From Lachnospiraceae bacterium (GTDB taxonomy: Bacteria; Bacillota; Clostridia; Lachnospirales; Lachnospiraceae): a stretch of 59,862 nucleotides of DNA. This document shows, in pieces, positions 55,233-59,862 of the stretch. How positions within the stretch are numbered: position 1 is the first letter of the stretch; every line of letters begins with the position of its first letter. Location of the stretch: the NCBI GenBank assembly GCA_017513005.1, contig JAFWDM010000005.1:1-59862 (forward strand). The letters run 5' to 3'. Position numbers and translations under genes: made by a program. Below the pieces are notes generated by a model that was given only the letters and a program-made list of their open reading frames with translations, did not search any database and was not told the origin of the DNA.

Positions 55233-55333
55233 GGTTTTTTAAGCCGGCTATTTTCCGGGGCTGCAATAATCCGGCAAAAAGGGGCTTCCCCCGCCAGACT
55301 ATGCAAGACTCTCCCGCGAGTCCTGCGCCCCGC

Positions 55334-55367
55334 AGGCCTCTGCACAGAACGTGCAGGGGCCTTTTTT
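55334..55367 (+). terminator. Terminator after the first surface-protein gene
   Basis: AGGCCTCTGCAC pairs with GTGCAGGGGCCT (one mismatch) and is followed by TTTTTT. Confidence 0.9.
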
Positions 55368-55436
55368 CATATCATCACGCTGTTATTATTTCGTCCGTAT
55401 AGCGAAAAAAATAATTCAAAAAAGCGTTATACTCAG

Positions 55437-55465
55437 TTCCGCTCCTCTTGTGTATTTGCTATACT
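55437..55465 (+). promoter_or_regulatory. Candidate promoter of the second surface-protein gene
   Basis: TTCCGC, 17-nt spacer, TATACT (55460-55465), about 80 nt before the start codon at 55545. The remaining spacer 55233-55544 holds only the terminator. Confidence 0.5.
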
Positions 55466-55544
55466 ATATCCAACTGAAGAGTTTTGACATCCTGCGGTAA
55501 TGTTGTTCTATGAAACACAAAAATGTGCAAAAGGAGGTTGGGTT

Positions 55545-58500
55545 ATGTGGAAGAACAGGATCATGAGCATTCTGCTCTCCGGTGTCCTGGCATTCTCCGC
55601 AGTTCCGCTTTCCGCCATGCCTGCCCATGCGCAGACAGATGCGGAAACCGCGGTAGAGACTGCAGGTCCGGAATCGGAGGGTACAGGGGAGACCCTGCAG
55701 ACAGAGTCCTCCAAAGGAGCGGTCTCTGAAGAAGCCGTCCCAGGAGAACAGGCAGACCAAAAGGCTGCTGCCGGCGTGCCTGAAACAGCAGCTGAAGCCG
55801 GGGGATCCCCCGATGCTGCAGACGGCTCTGCGCAGGAGAAAGCAGTGGACGAAGCTGCTGAAGAACAAGCTGAAGAACAAGCTGAAGAACCGGCTGCCGG
55901 CGACGATACCGGAGAGAAAGCTCCGAACGGCGCTGCGGTGGAGATGACTGCCGGCAACGCCGGGGAAGAGGCAGCCGGGGAAGACCTGTCGGAAGCGGAG
56001 GAGGCTCCGGCGGAAGCGGACGCGGCAGGCGCCGGCTCTGCAGCCGGAGAGGATCCGGAAGTTCTGCCGGCGGATGCCGGTAACGGAGAAGCTGCCGCCC
56101 CTTCTGCGGGATCCGGATCCGGGGATCATACGGAACCCTCCGCTGAGCATGCATCCTCTGCGGAAAACACTCTGCCGGACGTGACGGATGCGGACGCATC
56201 TACGGAGGAAGTATCGCAGATGCCTGCCGCGAACGCACAGGAGGAGGGAGGCCGGATCTGGTTCGATATTCCGGACTCCCGGATACAGCGACGGGACCTA
56301 TTCCTTCCCCCTGCATACCGAAGACATTCCCGGGGACTATACAGTGGACCTGGAATTCGGCCGCTACGGCGATGAGGGCCTGGTCGAAGCCTATACCAAG
56401 GGCGTGGAGTACGATTTTGACGGAACGACTCTCACCCTCTACGGCGACCGGCTCCTGGCGCGGGGCCATCACTCGTTCGGGCTGCTGGTGGAGGCATTGT
56501 CCACCGGGGACGGGAATCCCTTCTGCGGAAACGGATATATGTTTGATCTGGCAGAGCCGATCGCCGACTATGCCTTCGAGCAGGACCGGGATCTTCTGCC
56601 CGGCTGGTACGACACCGTCAACCACCGGGAGCCCGTGTATGTCGAAAACGCGGACCAGCCTGACGGACGGGACCTGGAATACGAGGTGACAAATGTCTCG
56701 ATCGAGAACCAGGATCCCGAGGAGGCAGGTAAAGACGTCCTGGAACTGCTCTTCTTTGAAGATGAAGACAATCCCTCCGGCGACAACTACTGGTGGCACT
56801 ATGAGGGCAGAAACCGGGGCACCGCCGTCGTGCGCGTGGACTATATCGATCTGGACGGGAACGAAGTGTCCTATACCTTCCAGGTCTCTGTCCGGTCAGA
56901 TGTGTATGCCGTATCGATCGACACGGAGGACGGCTCCACGATCTGCCGTCCCGGAAGCACGATCCGGCTCCTGACCGACGTGCGGCACCACGCCGTGGAG
57001 GAAGAGAACGAGGGTGTGACGGACGGGCTCATCTATGAATGGCGTCTGAACCGCGCTGGTGATAATCCGGAACCGGAGGACTTCGCATCGCTGGAGGTTG
57101 ACAGCGACGGCAGGGCCGCCACCGTCACCTTCCGGAGTATGACGGACCAGGAGGTCGAAGACGAGGCACGGTACGAGCTTTCGGCCGCTGTCTCGATCTA
57201 TAAGGATTCCGTGTCGGAAGAGAACCGGCTGGATGAGGATTCCATCCGGCTTACACTGATGGATTCCTACCGCGAGCTCTGGCCCGCCAGGATCAATTCC
57301 GGCCTGGAAGTGGGGCAGAGAGAAACCGTCACGGCCCAGCTGCGCTGCTACCCCGGTTCCAACGGCAGGGACTATGATCTCCCTGAAGGGGAGACAGTCT
57401 ACTATCGCTGGTACTATGACGACCGCGCCGTGCAGGTCTTCGATGCGGACGGGCGGCAGGTAGGCAACAATGATGAAGGGACGGGACAATACATGGGATC
57501 CGACGCCAGCCTGGGCGTCTCCTGCGACTTCACGATCTACCGGCGCAGGCCTTGGGAGACGGATCTGTTCCTGGAAGCCCGCTGGACAGATCCCGAGGGG
57601 AATGACCATCAGGAAGGCCGTCAGTTCCATCTCGATGAGCGCAATTACAGGGCCTGGCTCGATCTTCCGGATGACCGCGTATACAGCGATGGGACCGCTT
57701 CCTGTCGTGTGGTCCTGGAGGGGATCCCGGACACAGCCGTTTACGGGACTGACTACGACATCGACATGGTCGTCGGACTCTGGGGGGAAGACGGGATCGA
57801 AGCCCCCTTTACAGAGGGAGCGGAATATACCTTTGACGGCACCACACTCACAATAGACGGTGAGAAACTCGCCGCGCGCGGTCTTGACAATGACCGGGAA
57901 TTCGGCGCAGAGCTCACCCTGATCGTCGGAGGCGAACCGGTCTGGGTCGACAGCTGGGACCTCCGCTATAAGGAGGCGCTGATCGAATATGACAGAGAAT
58001 GGGACCGCGATCTTTTGCCCGGCTGGGACGGCACCGTACAGGGCATAAACCATCTGTTCGTCGAAAACAGTGCTTATCCGGGAGGAGAGGAGCTGGACTA
58101 CCGAGTCCTCGACGTGGAGCTCGTCAGCGATACCCCTCTGGAGGGAGAAGACGGCCCTGTCATCACTGATTTCCACCCGGACCGAAACAAAAATGACCCC
58201 TCTGACTACTGGTGGTACTACAGGGCACAGAGCAGGGGAGAAGCTGTTTTCCGGGTCACCTACGAGGACCTGGACGGGCGGGACCAGACCTATGAATTCA
58301 CCGTCCGCGTCGGCAATGATGTCTACAATGTCTCCCTGACCAGTGTGGACGCATCCTATGACGCCCTTCCCGGCGGCCGGTTTGACCTGCAGGCGGAAGG
58401 ATATCATGAGTACATGGATGAGGAGGACCATTACCAGAGCGAAACGGACGGATTCCGCTATGACTGGTTCTTTGAATACGGAGAAGAGTTTGCCCGCCTG

Positions 58501-59862
58501 GAAGTCGACCCCCAGGACCCTTCCAGAGCCACGCTTTTCTGTAATGACCTCCCGCAGGGACAGGACCGGATGTGGGAGGATGTCCGCGTCGCCGTGCGGA
58601 TCCTCGATGGACAGGGCAGGGAGACCGGCGGATACGATGCCAGGACATTCTGGATCAGCAGCGAATACTGCGAGATCGTTCCTCTCCTGCTCGACCGCGA
58701 TCTGGATGTCGGATGCCGGATCGAAAACCAGTCCTTCGAGGTGCGTCGGTTCAGACAGGGGCAGGACGGGTACGAAGTCCTCGATTCCTCCTGCAGGGTT
58801 CAATATGAATGGTATTTCGACGAAGACGCCCTGACGATCACGGAGGCCCGGGACGGGGATCCCGCGGCGCTGCACAACGGCGAAACAGCAGCCGGCAGCA
58901 CCTTCACCATCAGGCGCGACCGGCCCTGGTGGACAGACTACCATATCCGGGCCTTCTGGACAGACGAGGATGGCAGTGAGCGGGATGTCTGGGGCTCCTT
59001 CAACTTCCGGGACAGGAACTATGGCGACAAGGATGTTCAGACGATTTCCGCCGGCGACATCACCATGACCATGTTCGATGCGCCTTCTGTCTCTGTCACA
59101 GGGGCGGGCGAGGGGAGTACGCTCACCTTTGTGTCCGGGAATGAATCGGTCGTCAAAGCTGACTCCGCCACCGGTCTGCTCACACCTGTCGCGCCCGGCA
59201 CTGCACAGGTCACAGTCAGCGCGTCGGAGACAGACAGGTATCTCCCTGCCTCCACAGAACTCACTGTAAATGTGACAAAGCTCAGTCTTACAGACACTGC
59301 CGTGACGGTAACTCCCGCCTCCTGTACCTATGACAGGAAGAAAAAAGAACCGGCTGTGAAAGTCACCTATAAGGACAGGCCGCTCAAGAAGGATACGGAT
59401 TACACCGTCACATACCAGAACAACGTCAAAGCCGGCACTGCGACCGCGCTGATCACCGGAAAAGGAAACTGTACCGGGACAGTCAGAAAGACCTTCACGA
59501 TCGCGAGAGCTGCCCAGTCCCTCACGGTGAAGGCCGCAGCGACGGTCGATACGGGCAAAACGACAAAGATCACAGCGTCCGGTGCAAAGGAAACAAACAA
59601 ATACACCTTTACCTCGTCCAACACCTCTGTGGCGGCGGTCTCCGCAGACGGAACCGTGACGGGCAAAAAAGCCGGATCCGTGACCATCACAGTCGCGACC
59701 CCGCAGACCGCCAACTACAGTAAGGGCTCGAAGACCCTGAAGATCACGGTCAGGCTGGTCCTCAAAAAGCCCGGCAACTGCCACTTTGTCAAGTGGAACA
59801 ACGAGAAGTACAACAGCTGCCGGCTTGGCTGGAACAAGGTGGACGGAGCGACAGGCTACCAG
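55545..59862 (+). CDS. Large secreted surface protein with duplicated modules and Ig-like repeats; frameshift near 56280; right end cut
   Basis: From ATG 55545 (AAAAGGAGG upstream) a signal peptide (MWKNRIMSILLSGVLAFS) and an acidic low-complexity stalk of about 220 residues follow. The first frame breaks after FDIPDS at 56278-56280; dropping one C of a CCC joins it to an open frame running to the window end (DSGYSDGTYSFPL…). It then has two long related modules, about 56390-57680 and 57810-59030, each with FDGTTLT, DRDLLPGW, YWWYY/YWWHY and WTD motifs. After these come Big_2-like (VTVSASETDRYLPASTELTV) and further Ig-like repeats. A last segment (LGWNKVDGATGYQ) suggests an FN3-like module. 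Adhesin or glycan-binding role is inferred. Confidence 0.8.

Noticed and set aside
56896-59784. A 962-codon open frame on the minus strand within the large surface protein
   Set aside because: The plus-strand reading shows signal peptide, repeats and Ig-like modules; the minus frame is a shadow with no domain pattern.

Overview
The window is a GC-rich chromosomal segment of a Gram-positive Clostridia member, most likely Lachnospiraceae. The evidence is an A-type RNase P RNA, the dgt-dnaG-rpoD-trmK-nif3 block, a six-gene rnfCDGEAB operon in clostridial order, cmk-ispH-rpsA, and sortase-type surface proteins. Most genes lie on the minus strand. I found no transposase, integrase, prophage or CRISPR array. 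The family is an inference from gene order and protein style.

Layout. 1-9.3 kb: a His-tailed CobW-type GTPase (cut by the window edge), rnpB, a uridine-kinase-like protein, Nif3, TrmK, RpoD, DnaG and a dGTPase. 9.4-9.9 kb: a four-gene tRNA cluster (Val, Leu, Leu, Val). 10.2-11.1 kb: a small plus-strand pair (NusG domain II protein and Gx transporter), convergent with the Rnf operon (11.3-16.5 kb), the ion-pumping ferredoxin:NAD oxidoreductase. 16.8-27.2 kb: a surface-polysaccharide operon with two glycosyltransferases, a LicD enzyme, an apparent polymerase-flippase fusion, a Wzz-like regulator carrying a decayed kinase-like domain, and a CotH protein. 27.5-38.3 kb: queA, M18 aminopeptidase, pheT (frameshifted), pheS, a 6S RNA candidate, aminopeptidase P and thrC. 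38.8-41.1 kb: a YprB-type nuclease and a cytidylate-kinase-like protein with a long leader. 41.2-44.2 kb: a second glycan cluster (glycosyltransferase, IspD/TarI-type cytidylyltransferase, epimerase). 44.4-47.2 kb: rpsA, ispH, cmk. 47.2-51.6 kb: a secreted metallo-beta-lactamase-fold protein with wall-binding repeats, a flavoprotein and a PatB-type aminotransferase. 52.0-59.9 kb, plus strand: an EamA transporter and two secreted surface proteins, the second cut by the right edge.

The glycan genes suggest a cell-surface polymer carrying phospho-linked substituents: LicD transfers from CDP-linked donors and the IspD/TarI-type enzyme can make a CDP-polyol, while the glycosyltransferases, fusion and Wzz-like protein would assemble, flip and polymerise units. 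The two sortase-type or repeat-rich surface proteins and the wall-binding hydrolase would share that envelope.

The most unusual items are: (1) a single reading frame joining a Wzy-like polymerase to a Wzx-like flippase; (2) a 154-bp dispersed non-coding repeat with three hairpins, whose two full copies differ by a compensatory base-pair swap; (3) many short tandem duplications at gene ends; (4) two single-base frameshifts in short homopolymers (pheT and the large surface protein), which may be sequence errors or real.
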